From Opitutaceae bacterium (GTDB lineage: Bacteria; Verrucomicrobiota; Verrucomicrobiia; Opitutales; Opitutaceae), in assembly GCA_016763045.1 (NCBI GenBank), contig JAESUN010000298.1, positions 1 to 5,599 on the forward strand: a stretch of DNA of 5,599 bases, in the 5' to 3' direction. The notes under the pieces are model-generated. The model worked only from the letters and a program-made list of their open reading frames with translations, was not told the DNA's origin and searched no databases. Positions 1 to 5,599 of this stretch are shown here, piece by piece (positions within the stretch are counted from its first letter, which is position 1; each line of letters opens with the position of its first letter). A program made the translations under genes and the position numbers.

Positions 1-2
1 AG

Positions 3-68
3 AAAGCATACTTCGATTCTATTTTTAGAGGGCCGACCGAATCCCGATCTTTAAAAAGACTTAACTAA
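3..68 (+). CDS. possible C-terminal tail of an upstream gene (5' end outside the window)
   Basis: The frame beginning at base 3 is open from the left edge to a TAA at 66-68 and would encode about 21 residues rich in Arg, Lys and Ser. The stop lies two bases before the GTG start of the next gene, a spacing typical of translationally coupled operon genes. A second frame is also open from base 1 to a TAA at 52-54, so the choice rests only on that spacing. The fragment is too short to assign a family. Confidence 0.22.
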   Translation, partial: KAYFDSIFRGPTESRSLKRLN

Positions 69-70
69 CC

Positions 71-894
71 GTGAATTCACCCATACGTATCATCTCCGAT
101 CTCCATCTAGGGCATCGCGGAAGCCTCCTTCACACAGTCGAACAGATAGGCCCTCTATTGAAAGATACGCCAACGCTCGTCTTCAATGGAGACACTCTGG
201 AAACTCAATCGAAAGAAGATAAGCATAGTGCACTATCTACTTTAACAGAGATAAAAAAACTCTGTAATTCAAATCAGGTAACCCCTCACTTCATCAGCGG
301 GAATCATGACCCTGATATCTCGGATTTGCACCACATCACCCTGAGGAATGAAGAAATTCTTATTACCCACGGAGATGTTCTTTTTCCGGACATCGTGCCA
401 TGGAGCCCCTATGCCCCAAAACTTTCACAGCTTTATCACAGCTATCTCCAGGAGCTAACAGCAGAAGAACAAGACGATTTCATACACCTACTTCAGATAA
501 ATAAAAAGCATCCTTAAATCTAAACCCAAAAAACTCAGCCCCATCAGCAGGCCTTTTGGGCAAGCTCAAGCATTTCATAGGACATGCACGAGCCCCCAAA
601 AGAGTTTATACAACATTTTCGAGCTGGATAAAATCCCCCGGCACTGCGGCTCGATTTCTCCAAAAGCACCGCCCAAAGACAAAAGTCTTCATTTTTGGGC
701 ACACTCACTTTCCCGGAATCTGGAAAAAACAAAACTGTATCATCATCAACACAGGTTCCTTTGTCCCGCTACTAGGTAAGTTGTCCGTTGATATCTTTGC
801 GGATAGAGTCTCCGTTCGAAAAATCAAAATGCACAAAGGACAAGCCCATTTATCCAGGGAGATAGCATCCTTCAACCTTTCAACTCTCCCATAA
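71..894 (+). pseudogene. calcineurin-like metallophosphoesterase, split by a one-base frameshift
   Basis: This is a metal-dependent phosphoesterase of the calcineurin/LpxH-like superfamily. The first piece (71-517, GTG start, 148 residues) carries the N-terminal metal motifs: SDLHLG with D10 and H12, GDTLE with D41, GNHD at 77-80 and THGD at 99-102. The frame then stops at 515-517. The last motif, GHTH (nt 697-708), lies in the +1-position frame, which is open from 505 to the TAA at 892-894. Adding one A to the five-A run at 503-507 joins the pieces into a 274-residue protein with all motifs in order and GHTH at about residues 210-213. The second piece has no convincing start of its own (only a TTG at 556) and lacks most metal ligands. 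The family includes UDP-2,3-diacylglucosamine hydrolases of lipid A synthesis, but LpxH normally has GNRD where this has GNHD, so the substrate is unknown. As read, neither half should be active. The locus could be a real pseudogene or an intact gene with a homopolymer read error. Confidence 0.8.
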
Positions 895-904
895 AGCTTC
901 CTTT

Positions 905-933
905 TAAGCACCTATCGCAGGCTTACGTAAAAT
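905..933 (+). promoter_or_regulatory. weak candidate sigma70-type promoter for queA
   Basis: TAAGCA (905-910) and TAAAAT (928-933) are separated by 17 bases. The -10 matches TATAAT at five of six positions, but the -35 matches TTGACA at only three. Transcription would begin near 940, giving a leader of about 45 bases. The position in the 90-bp gap before queA fits, but an AT-rich gap can yield such a match by chance. Confidence 0.25.
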
Positions 934-984
934 TTGTAGCTTGATCTCCGCGGTCTTGCTCACCACCCATTTGCTTCATCTAAA

Positions 985-2061
985 ATGCTGACTGAGTTAT
1001 TTGATTATCACCTTCCCAATGAGCTGATTGCACAGGTTCCAACCACTGAACGCGATCAGTCGAAACTCCTCGTCGTCAATCGATCCGCCCAAACGATCTC
1101 GCATCACCTTTTTAATGAGATCGACCAATTTCTGACACCAGGAGATTGCCTTATTCGAAATTCTGCCCGAGTCATCCCGGCACGGCTCTTCGCACAACGT
1201 GTCACCGGAGGAAAGGTAGAGTGTTTTCTTCTGAGACCTGCCACTGAAGAAAATCAGTGGTGGTGCCTTCTCAAACCAGGAAAAAAGCTACCCATTGGAT
1301 CCGTTTTTGGAATGTCCAATGAATTTCAAGCCAAAGTGCTTGAAAAGAATGAAAAAGCAGAATTTCGAGTTCAAATAACTCCGGAAAAGAAAGAGACGAT
1401 TCATTCACTGGCAGAGAGGATCGGCCATATCCCCCTTCCTCCCTATATTTCCAGAAAACAAGGGGATCAGGAAAAAATCGAAAAAGCCGACCGATCTCGT
1501 TATCAAACCGTTTATTCTAATAAAGAAGAATCCGTAGCAGTGGCAGCTCCAACCGCTGGGCTCCACTTCACCGAAGCTCTTTTGCAACGACTGGAGAGAC
1601 AGCAAATCGCTTTTGCCGACCTTTACCTTCACGTTGGACTAGGCACCTTCCGCCCCATTGAAACATCTGAAATAGAGGAGCATCCCATCCATCGGGAATT
1701 GTATGAAATCCCCGCTTTGGCAAGAAAGGCCATCGAACCGGGTTCCTACACTAGACGCATCGCTGTTGGCACTACTACTGTGCGTTCCATCGAAGACTAT
1801 ACTCAAAAAGGAAACATCTATCAAAACAGTGCTCACCTAGATGAAGCTGGCATCTTCATTTATCCGCCTTTTGAGTTTCGAGCAACCGATGCCCTTATCA
1901 CAAATTTCCATCTTCCTCAATCAACGTTACTCTGCCTGCTCTCTGCTTTTCTAACACCTGGTTCGACCGATGGAATTGCTTGGTTTAAGGATATATATAA
2001 AGAAGCTATTCGAGAAAAATACCGTTTCCTGAGCTACGGAGATGCAATGCTCATCCTTTGA
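985..2061 (+). CDS. queA: S-adenosylmethionine:tRNA ribosyltransferase-isomerase QueA
   Basis: This cytoplasmic enzyme transfers and isomerises the ribosyl part of S-adenosylmethionine onto 7-aminomethyl-7-deazaguanine at the wobble base of GUN-decoding tRNAs, making epoxyqueuosine. The 358-residue length is normal for the family, and family blocks run from end to end. Residues 8-31 (YHLPNELIAQ, then RDQSKLLVV) form the N-terminal signature. GDCLIRNSARVIPARLF covers 53-69, AAPTAGLHFT begins at 187, and HVGLGTFRPI and RIAVGTTTVRSIE follow. ITNFHLP is at 305-311, and the protein ends in SYGDAMLIL. The block usually written NDTRVIPARL reads NSARVIPARL here, and the stretch KVECFLLRP...WWCLLKPGKK resembles QueA forms I associate with PVC bacteria; that lineage point is recollection. 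The ATG at 985 is chosen because the signature starts within eight residues of it. No Shine-Dalgarno sequence precedes it. No other queuosine gene is in the window. Confidence 0.96.
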   Translation: MLTELFDYHLPNELIAQVPTTERDQSKLLVVNRSAQTISHHLFNEIDQFLTPGDCLIRNSARVIPARLFAQRVTGGKVECFLLRPATEENQWWCLLKPGKKLPIGSVFGMSNEFQAKVLEKNEKAEFRVQITPEKKETIHSLAERIGHIPLPPYISRKQGDQEKIEKADRSRYQTVYSNKEESVAVAAPTAGLHFTEALLQRLERQQIAFADLYLHVGLGTFRPIETSEIEEHPIHRELYEIPALARKAIEPGSYTRRIAVGTTTVRSIEDYTQKGNIYQNSAHLDEAGIFIYPPFEFRATDALITNFHLPQSTLLCLLSAFLTPGSTDGIAWFKDIYKEAIREKYRFLSYGDAMLIL

Positions 2062-2086
2062 CATATCCACTCGGAAATTCTAAGTT
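2058..2086 (+). promoter_or_regulatory. candidate housekeeping (sigma70-type) promoter for the sigma-factor operon
   Basis: A perfect TTGACA at 2058-2063 overlaps the queA stop codon (TGA, 2059-2061). After a 17-base spacer, TAAGTT (2081-2086) is the best -10, matching TATAAT at T1, A2 and T6. Transcription would start near 2093, about 48 bases before the sigma-factor ATG. The strong -35 and exact spacing support it; the weak -10 limits confidence. Confidence 0.4.
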
Positions 2087-2097
2087 TTTTTTTAAAA

Positions 2098-2126
2098 GGA
2101 ATAAAACACTCTTTCTGAGCGTCTAA
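2098..2126 (+). promoter_or_regulatory. candidate ECF-type promoter (autoregulatory) for the sigma-factor operon
   Basis: GGAAT at 2098-2102 resembles the GGAAC -35 element of many ECF sigma factors. CGTCTAA at 2120-2126, after 17 bases, matches the common ECF -10 form (CGTC/TCTAA). The pair lies 14 bases upstream of the ATG of an ECF sigma gene, where autoregulated promoters of this family are usually found. A T9-A4 tract (2085-2097) directly upstream could act as an UP-like element. The leader would be only about 8-10 bases. The element is read by eye and untested. Confidence 0.5.
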
Positions 2127-2140
2127 TAAGAAAACACCTA

Positions 2141-2695
2141 ATGGCCTTATCTCGTTTCCAAGACCTCGTGGACAATCACTACGAAGCGCTTTTTCGCTTT
2201 GGGGTCAGTCTATCTGGAAATGTAAGTGATGCCGCAGATCTCACCCAGCAAACTTTTTTTATCTGGGCTAAAAAGGGGCATGCTTTGCGAGATCGCTCCA
2301 AGGCTAAGTCATGGCTTTTCACGACCCTTTACAGAGAATTTCTTAAAAACACACGCAGATCCCAACGCTTTGTCTATCAGGAGGAACAGATGCTCGAAAA
2401 TAAATCAGCCACCATTGAAGCTGGAGCCATTGAGAATCTGGACGCTGAAATAGTCATTGAGAGCCTTTCCAAAATAGAAGAAGCATTCCGCATCCCACTC
2501 AGTCTTTTCTACCTGGAAGACTTCTCCTATAAAAGAATTTCTGAAACTCTAAACATTCCAGTCGGCACAGTGATGTCACGTCTTTCCAGAGGAAAAAAAC
2601 ACCTGCGTAAACTCCTCGACGATTCAGAAATAACCGACAAAGGAAAGATAATCCCTATCACCAGCACTCAGAAGACACAAAACTCCCATGGATAA
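2141..2695 (+). CDS. ECF-family RNA polymerase sigma factor (sigma-70 family)
   Basis: This small sigma factor (184 residues) has only the two domains typical of extracytoplasmic-function sigmas. Region 2 covers about residues 9-76, including the DAADLTQQTFFIWAKK core helix (30-45) that contacts core polymerase and the -10, and the KAKSWLFTTLYREFLKNTRR helix (54-73). Region 4 covers about 103-159, with the helix-turn-helix at 129-157 (SYKRISETLNIPVGTVMSRLSRGKKHL) that reads the -35. A linker of about 27 residues joins them; there is no region 1.1 or 3. The last 25 residues are polar and probably disordered. The gene overlaps the next one by 8 bases, so the two are probably translationally coupled, as expected for a sigma and its regulator. 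An ECF-type promoter just upstream suggests that it activates its own operon. The ECF subgroup and signal are not identifiable by eye. No clear Shine-Dalgarno sequence precedes the ATG. Confidence 0.92.
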   Translation: MALSRFQDLVDNHYEALFRFGVSLSGNVSDAADLTQQTFFIWAKKGHALRDRSKAKSWLFTTLYREFLKNTRRSQRFVYQEEQMLENKSATIEAGAIENLDAEIVIESLSKIEEAFRIPLSLFYLEDFSYKRISETLNIPVGTVMSRLSRGKKHLRKLLDDSEITDKGKIIPITSTQKTQNSHG

Positions 2696-3407
2696 CCAAG
2701 AAGCCAAGTTTATACTGCAGGCCTATCGACACGGAGGACAAGATGCCGACGACCCTAAATTCGCCAAAGCGTTGGAAAGGGCCAAACGAGGTCCAGAACT
2801 CAACAAGTGGTTTGAAAAAGAAAGAGCCAGAGATAGAGCCATCTCAAATAAACTAAAGACCATTAAAGCACCAACTGAACTACGGGAACAGCTTCATGCA
2901 GGACTGCGTTTTGTTCAAAGCCCGGCATGGTGGCAACGGCCTTTATTCATGGGAATAGCAGCTACCCTGGCCGTTTTTATAGGGATCACATTCGCATGGC
3001 CATCCAACGCTGCTCCAACAGAATTCTCACAACTCAGATCTAATGCCATTCAATATTCGAGTAGCTTTATGAATCTCGATTTTCAGTCAAAAGATCTCAC
3101 CAGCATGAAAATCTGGCTGGAAAAGAATGAAGCACCGATCCCTCGAAATCTTCCTATCAACATGGAGGAACTATCAGGCATGGGCTGTGGAAAAATTGGC
3201 TGGAGAGGACAAACAGTCTCCATCGTCTGTTTTAAAAACTTCGATCTGTATGTTTTGTCGCATTCGGATTGTCCTGATGCTCCCAAAGGGAAAACACCGA
3301 TATTTTACAGCAAAGAAGGTATTTCCATCGCTTCATGGCAAGACGAGAGCCAGCTTTACATCTTAGTTCATAAGGGCAGCGAAGATGCTCTTCGGCAGTT
3401 CATGTAA
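2688..3407 (+). CDS. single-pass membrane protein, probable anti-sigma factor
   Basis: The 239-residue protein has the layout of a membrane anti-sigma factor. A charged cytoplasmic N-terminal part (1-85) contains ILQAYRHGGQDADDPKFAKALERA. One hydrophobic segment follows at about 86-104 (LFMGIAATLAVFIGITFAW), then a 135-residue C-terminal part that should lie outside the inner membrane. That part has three cysteines spaced exactly 14 apart (C167, C181, C195) within the blocks GMGCGKIGWRG, VSIVCF and SDCPD, and ends with a short strand-rich stretch (LYILVHKG). The N-terminal part has no HxxxCxxC zinc motif, so it is not a ZAS-type anti-sigma. The ATG overlaps the end of the sigma gene by 8 bases, which is the main functional argument. 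The N-terminal style resembles anti-sigma-like proteins beside ECF sigmas in Verrucomicrobiota, from memory. The role is inferred from position and topology, not from a known domain. Confidence 0.7.
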   Translation: MDNQEAKFILQAYRHGGQDADDPKFAKALERAKRGPELNKWFEKERARDRAISNKLKTIKAPTELREQLHAGLRFVQSPAWWQRPLFMGIAATLAVFIGITFAWPSNAAPTEFSQLRSNAIQYSSSFMNLDFQSKDLTSMKIWLEKNEAPIPRNLPINMEELSGMGCGKIGWRGQTVSIVCFKNFDLYVLSHSDCPDAPKGKTPIFYSKEGISIASWQDESQLYILVHKGSEDALRQFM

Positions 3408-3461
3408 CTGAGCGAAGCAATTCTTCTCGACTCATCAACTAGAGAAACTGAGCATACTCTG

Positions 3462-3824
3462 ATGTCGTCCGATACCGTCCAAGCTATCATCGAAGATGCT
3501 ACCTTTGATTTTACAATGGGAGAAAATACCTCTGCCATTACCAAGCTAAAAGAAGCGATAAAAATAGACAGTCAAAGCTTTGCCGCCTGGCATGCACTGG
3601 CTGAGATCCAATTCAGCGAACGTCGATTTGATGAAGCGCTTGAAGCAGCAGAAAAAGCTCATTCGATCAATCCTGATGATGTTTTCATCAATACCAGTCT
3701 TTCTCGGATTTGGATGGAAAAAGGTGATAAAGCCGAAGCTGAAAAATTTGGGGCCCAAGCCAAAATTCTTGGATGGAAAGATCAATTGGCAAATCCTTCC
3801 AAAACAGACGAAAACCTGGCCTAA
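3462..3824 (+). CDS. small tetratricopeptide-repeat (TPR) protein
   Basis: Nearly the whole 120-residue protein is three tandem 34-residue TPR units, at about 6-39, 40-73 and 74-107. The TPR pattern is clearest in the second: W43, L46, A47, F51, F56, A59, A63, A66 and P71. There is no signal peptide or membrane segment, so it should be cytoplasmic. TPR stacks bind other proteins; no catalytic residues are present. It lies 54 bases after the anti-sigma-like gene on the same strand with no visible terminator between, so it may be the third gene of that operon, perhaps an adaptor. That link is inference from position. A start at the later ATG (Met19) would destroy the first repeat, which favours the ATG at 3462. 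No clear ribosome-binding site is seen. Confidence 0.85.
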   Translation: MSSDTVQAIIEDATFDFTMGENTSAITKLKEAIKIDSQSFAAWHALAEIQFSERRFDEALEAAEKAHSINPDDVFINTSLSRIWMEKGDKAEAEKFGAQAKILGWKDQLANPSKTDENLA

Positions 3825-3864
3825 AACACCCTTTTTTCTTTCACGTAAGTATCACTTCTGTGCA

Positions 3865-3894
3865 TTGACAGTTCGCTAAACCCTGTTTTACCTT
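3865..3894 (+). promoter_or_regulatory. candidate sigma70-type promoter for accA, possibly giving a leaderless mRNA
   Basis: A perfect TTGACA (3865-3870) is followed after 18 bases by TACCTT (3889-3894), which matches TATAAT at T1, A2 and T6. The start point expected about 7 bases downstream falls at 3901-3902, on the A of the accA ATG. No Shine-Dalgarno sequence lies in the 20 bases before that ATG. The -10 is weak, so the assignment relies on the -35 and position. Confidence 0.45.
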
Positions 3895-3901
3895 CCGCGC
3901 C

Positions 3902-4891
3902 ATGGACACACCTCTCTATTCCCTGGAGTTTGAAAAACCTCTCAGGGACCTCGGTAAACAGTTGGAATCTCTCCATCAACTCTCGATTGAAAACAATGTT
4001 GAGGTCTCCAACGAAATTGCTGCTATCGAAGAAAAGATCAAGGAGACCAAGCGATCAATCTACAATAACTTAACACCATGGCAGAGGGTCCACATCGCTC
4101 GACACCCCAAACGACCGTATACCAACGATTTCATCTCTCGCCTCTTTACAGATTTCCAAGAGCTCCACGGCGACAGAATGTTCAAGGGAGATTACTCCAT
4201 CATAGGAGGAACTGCTTTCTTTAGAGATCAACCTGTCATGATCATAGGCCAACAGAAAGGCCGAGACACCAAGGAAAACCTTCTGCGTAACTTTGGTATG
4301 CCCTGTCCGGAAGGATATCGGAAAGCTCTTCGACTTATGCGCATGGCAGAAAAGTTCAAACTCCCTATTTTCACCTTCGTAGATACAGCAGGAGCCTATC
4401 CAGGAATCGCATCTGAAGAACGGCATGTGGCTGAAGCGATCGCTGTCAATATTCGTGAGATGAGCCAACTCAACGTTCCAATCATTACGACCATTATTGG
4501 AGAAGGAGGTTCGGGAGGAGCCCTTGGTATCGCTGTTTCAGATAGGGTTCTCATTTTCGAAAACGCCTATTATTCTGTTATCACACCGGAAGCCTGTGCC
4601 GCCATTCTCTGGCGTGATCGTGCAGCAGCTCCTCAAGCAGCCAATGCACTCGGTCTTGGTGCTGGAAGCTTAAAAAAATTCAACATCGTCGATGAAGTTA
4701 TCGAAGAACCCCTAGGAGGTAATCACAATTCACCAGATTTCGCCTCCGAAAAATTAGGCGAAGCGCTGAACAGGCATCTAGTCGAACTCAAAAAGCTTTC
4801 TCCCGAAGACCGCCTCAATCAACGCTACGAACGCTTTAGAAAGCTTGGAGTCTTTGAAGATAAAATGGCTCAAGAAGAGAAAATCAAGTAA
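3902..4891 (+). CDS. accA: acetyl-CoA carboxylase carboxyltransferase subunit alpha
   Basis: AccA pairs with AccD to form the carboxyltransferase that moves CO2 from biotin on AccB to acetyl-CoA, making malonyl-CoA, the committed step of fatty acid synthesis in the cytoplasm. The 329-residue length is normal. The N-terminal helical part (1-60) begins [10 protein letters not shown] and contains [17 protein letters not shown]. The crotonase-fold core then shows [39 protein letters not shown] (from 120), DTAGAYPG (161-168) and [12 protein letters not shown] (201-211). It also has the [14 protein letters not shown] block, usually ISPEGCA, and a C-terminal helical tail. There is no zinc ribbon, as expected, since that belongs to AccD. 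The ATG at 3902 is chosen because the LEFEKP signature begins eight residues later. A promoter of its own lies directly upstream. accD is not in the window. The last 8 bases overlap the end of the convergent metallophosphoesterase gene. Confidence 0.97.
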   Translation: MDTPLYSLEFEKPLRDLGKQLESLHQLSIENNVEVSNEIAAIEEKIKETKRSIYNNLTPWQRVHIARHPKRPYTNDFISRLFTDFQELHGDRMFKGDYSIIGGTAFFRDQPVMIIGQQKGRDTKENLLRNFGMPCPEGYRKALRLMRMAEKFKLPIFTFVDTAGAYPGIASEERHVAEAIAVNIREMSQLNVPIITTIIGEGGSGGALGIAVSDRVLIFENAYYSVITPEACAAILWRDRAAAPQAANALGLGAGSLKKFNIVDEVIEEPLGGNHNSPDFASEKLGEALNRHLVELKKLSPEDRLNQRYERFRKLGVFEDKMAQEEKIK

Positions 4892-5599
4892 GCTCTTCTT
4901 CGCCTTCACTTTCGATCGCCAATCCCTTGCGGTCAGTAAACAGCTCGATAGAAGTCGCCCTTCCAGATTCGATTTCGATGAGTGCACCAGATGTTCGAAT
5001 ATCCTCCCTCGCAACCTCAAAGCGACGAGGCATTCCATCCAAGAATTTCTGAAGGACAGGATAAATCTCCCTTCCCAGAACAGATTCATAAGGGCCACTC
5101 ATTCCCAAATCCGTGATGTAAGCAGTTCCCTTTGGTAAAAGACAGGCATCTGCTGTCGGAATGTGCGTATGGGTACCCACGACAGCTGCTACCCGACCAT
5201 CTAAATAACGCCCGAAGGCAATTTTTTCTGACGTCGCTTCACAATGGATCTCTGCCACAATCGCATTCACCTTCCCCTCGAGCTTTGCAATCATCTCATC
5301 CGCCGATCGAAAAGGACAGTCTCTCGGAGGCATGAACTGGCGTCCTATTACTGAAAAGACACCTAGTCGAAAGCCCCCTTTTTCCAAAACAAGATGATCC
5401 TTTCCCGGGCAATTTTCATGAAGATTCGCCGGACGACAAATGCCTCCAGTGAATCAATATCCGTGACAAAGGTTTTCTGATCCCAGACATGATCCCCCAA
5501 AGTAATACCATCCACACCTGATTCAAGCAGCCGTTTCGCAATCTTCCCTGTGATACCGGCCCCAGCCGCTGTGTTTTCCCCATTGGCTACCACAAAATC
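4884..5599 (-). pseudogene. YmdB/TIGR00282-family metallophosphoesterase, frameshifted and cut by the window edge
   Basis: This gene runs leftward and its 5' end lies beyond the right edge, so about the first 30 residues, with the first metal-binding Asp, are missing. The visible part starts [17 protein letters not shown] (NGEN holds metal ligands) and continues [14 protein letters not shown]. After SLEAF the frame goes wrong and stops at 5363-5365. In the neighbouring frame, from 5435 leftward, the family sequence resumes as [36 protein letters not shown]. It then shows [33 protein letters not shown] and [18 protein letters not shown], ending in a TGA at 4884-4886. Inserting one base near 5436-5437 restores V-R-P-A-N and about 238 visible residues. 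The piece from 5387 has only a TTG start and is not a separate gene. Bacillus subtilis YmdB is a 2',3'-cyclic nucleotide phosphodiesterase; the role here is by family only. The usual GNH motif reads GDH. The deletion may be real or a sequencing error. Confidence 0.85.

Noticed and set aside
502..508. Programmed -1 frameshift at TAAAAAG joining the two halves of the first metallophosphoesterase.
   Set aside because: It is not a proper X-XXY-YYZ slippery heptamer: the first codon would re-pair on TAA. I saw no strong downstream stem, and this family is not known for recoding. A lost A is simpler.
556..894. Separate 112-residue gene starting at the TTG at 556.
   Set aside because: Its sequence is the C-terminal half of the preceding protein, including GHTH, and the same frame is open upstream to 505.
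2085..2097. T9 run after queA as an intrinsic terminator.
   Set aside because: No GC-rich hairpin lies directly before the Ts; the nearest pairing (GATG/CATC around 2041-2055) is short and about 30 bases away.
3444..3469. Second ECF-like promoter (GAAAC-N17-CGTC) at the TPR gene.
   Set aside because: The CGTC lies inside codons 2-3 of the gene, so transcription would begin after its start codon; the match is probably chance.
3831..3840. T-rich run after the TPR gene as a terminator.
   Set aside because: No stable inverted repeat was found in the bases before it.
4070..4468. 132-residue open frame on the minus strand inside accA.
   Set aside because: It lies antisense to a highly conserved part of accA and shows no domain or start signal.
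4884..5387. Separate 167-residue gene starting at the TTG at 5387 on the minus strand.
   Set aside because: Homologous protein sequence continues upstream in the same frame to 5435 and then in the neighbouring frame to the window edge, so it is part of one frameshifted gene.

Overview
The window looks like ordinary chromosomal DNA from a Gram-negative-type bacterium of moderate GC. My best guess is the Verrucomicrobiota, perhaps Opitutae/Puniceicoccales. That rests on the style of the AccA and QueA proteins and on the sigma/anti-sigma-like pair, all judged from memory rather than by a search. No start codon in the window has a clear Shine-Dalgarno sequence. I see no RNA genes, CRISPR arrays, insertion sequences or prophage genes.

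Layout, left to right. The first 70 bases hold only the possible tail of an upstream gene. Positions 71-894 (+) encode a calcineurin-fold metallophosphoesterase whose frame is broken by one missing base in an A-run near 503-507. Positions 985-2061 (+) are queA, for queuosine synthesis in tRNA. A 79-bp gap follows with two candidate promoters, one housekeeping-like and one of the ECF type. It leads into a likely operon of three genes: an ECF sigma factor (2141-2695), an overlapping single-pass membrane protein with anti-sigma-like architecture (2688-3407), and a small protein of three TPR repeats (3462-3824). Then comes accA (3902-4891, +), the acetyl-CoA carboxylase alpha subunit, with a promoter so close to its ATG that the mRNA may be leaderless. 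The right end holds a convergent minus-strand gene of the YmdB/TIGR00282 metallophosphoesterase family (4884-5599 and beyond). Its 5' end lies outside the window, and it too is broken by a one-base deletion, near 5436.

How the genes fit together. QueA and AccA are housekeeping enzymes (tRNA modification; fatty acid synthesis). The sigma, membrane and TPR genes look like a self-contained regulatory cassette: the membrane protein would hold or release the sigma factor at the inner membrane in response to an unknown signal, and the ECF-type promoter in front of the sigma gene suggests positive autoregulation.

The most notable points are the ECF-type promoter, the possible leaderless accA mRNA, and two separate single-base deletions in 5.6 kb. 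The deletions may reflect sequencing or assembly error as easily as gene decay. I did not find a clearly new biological system; the sigma/anti-sigma-like/TPR cassette is the closest candidate.
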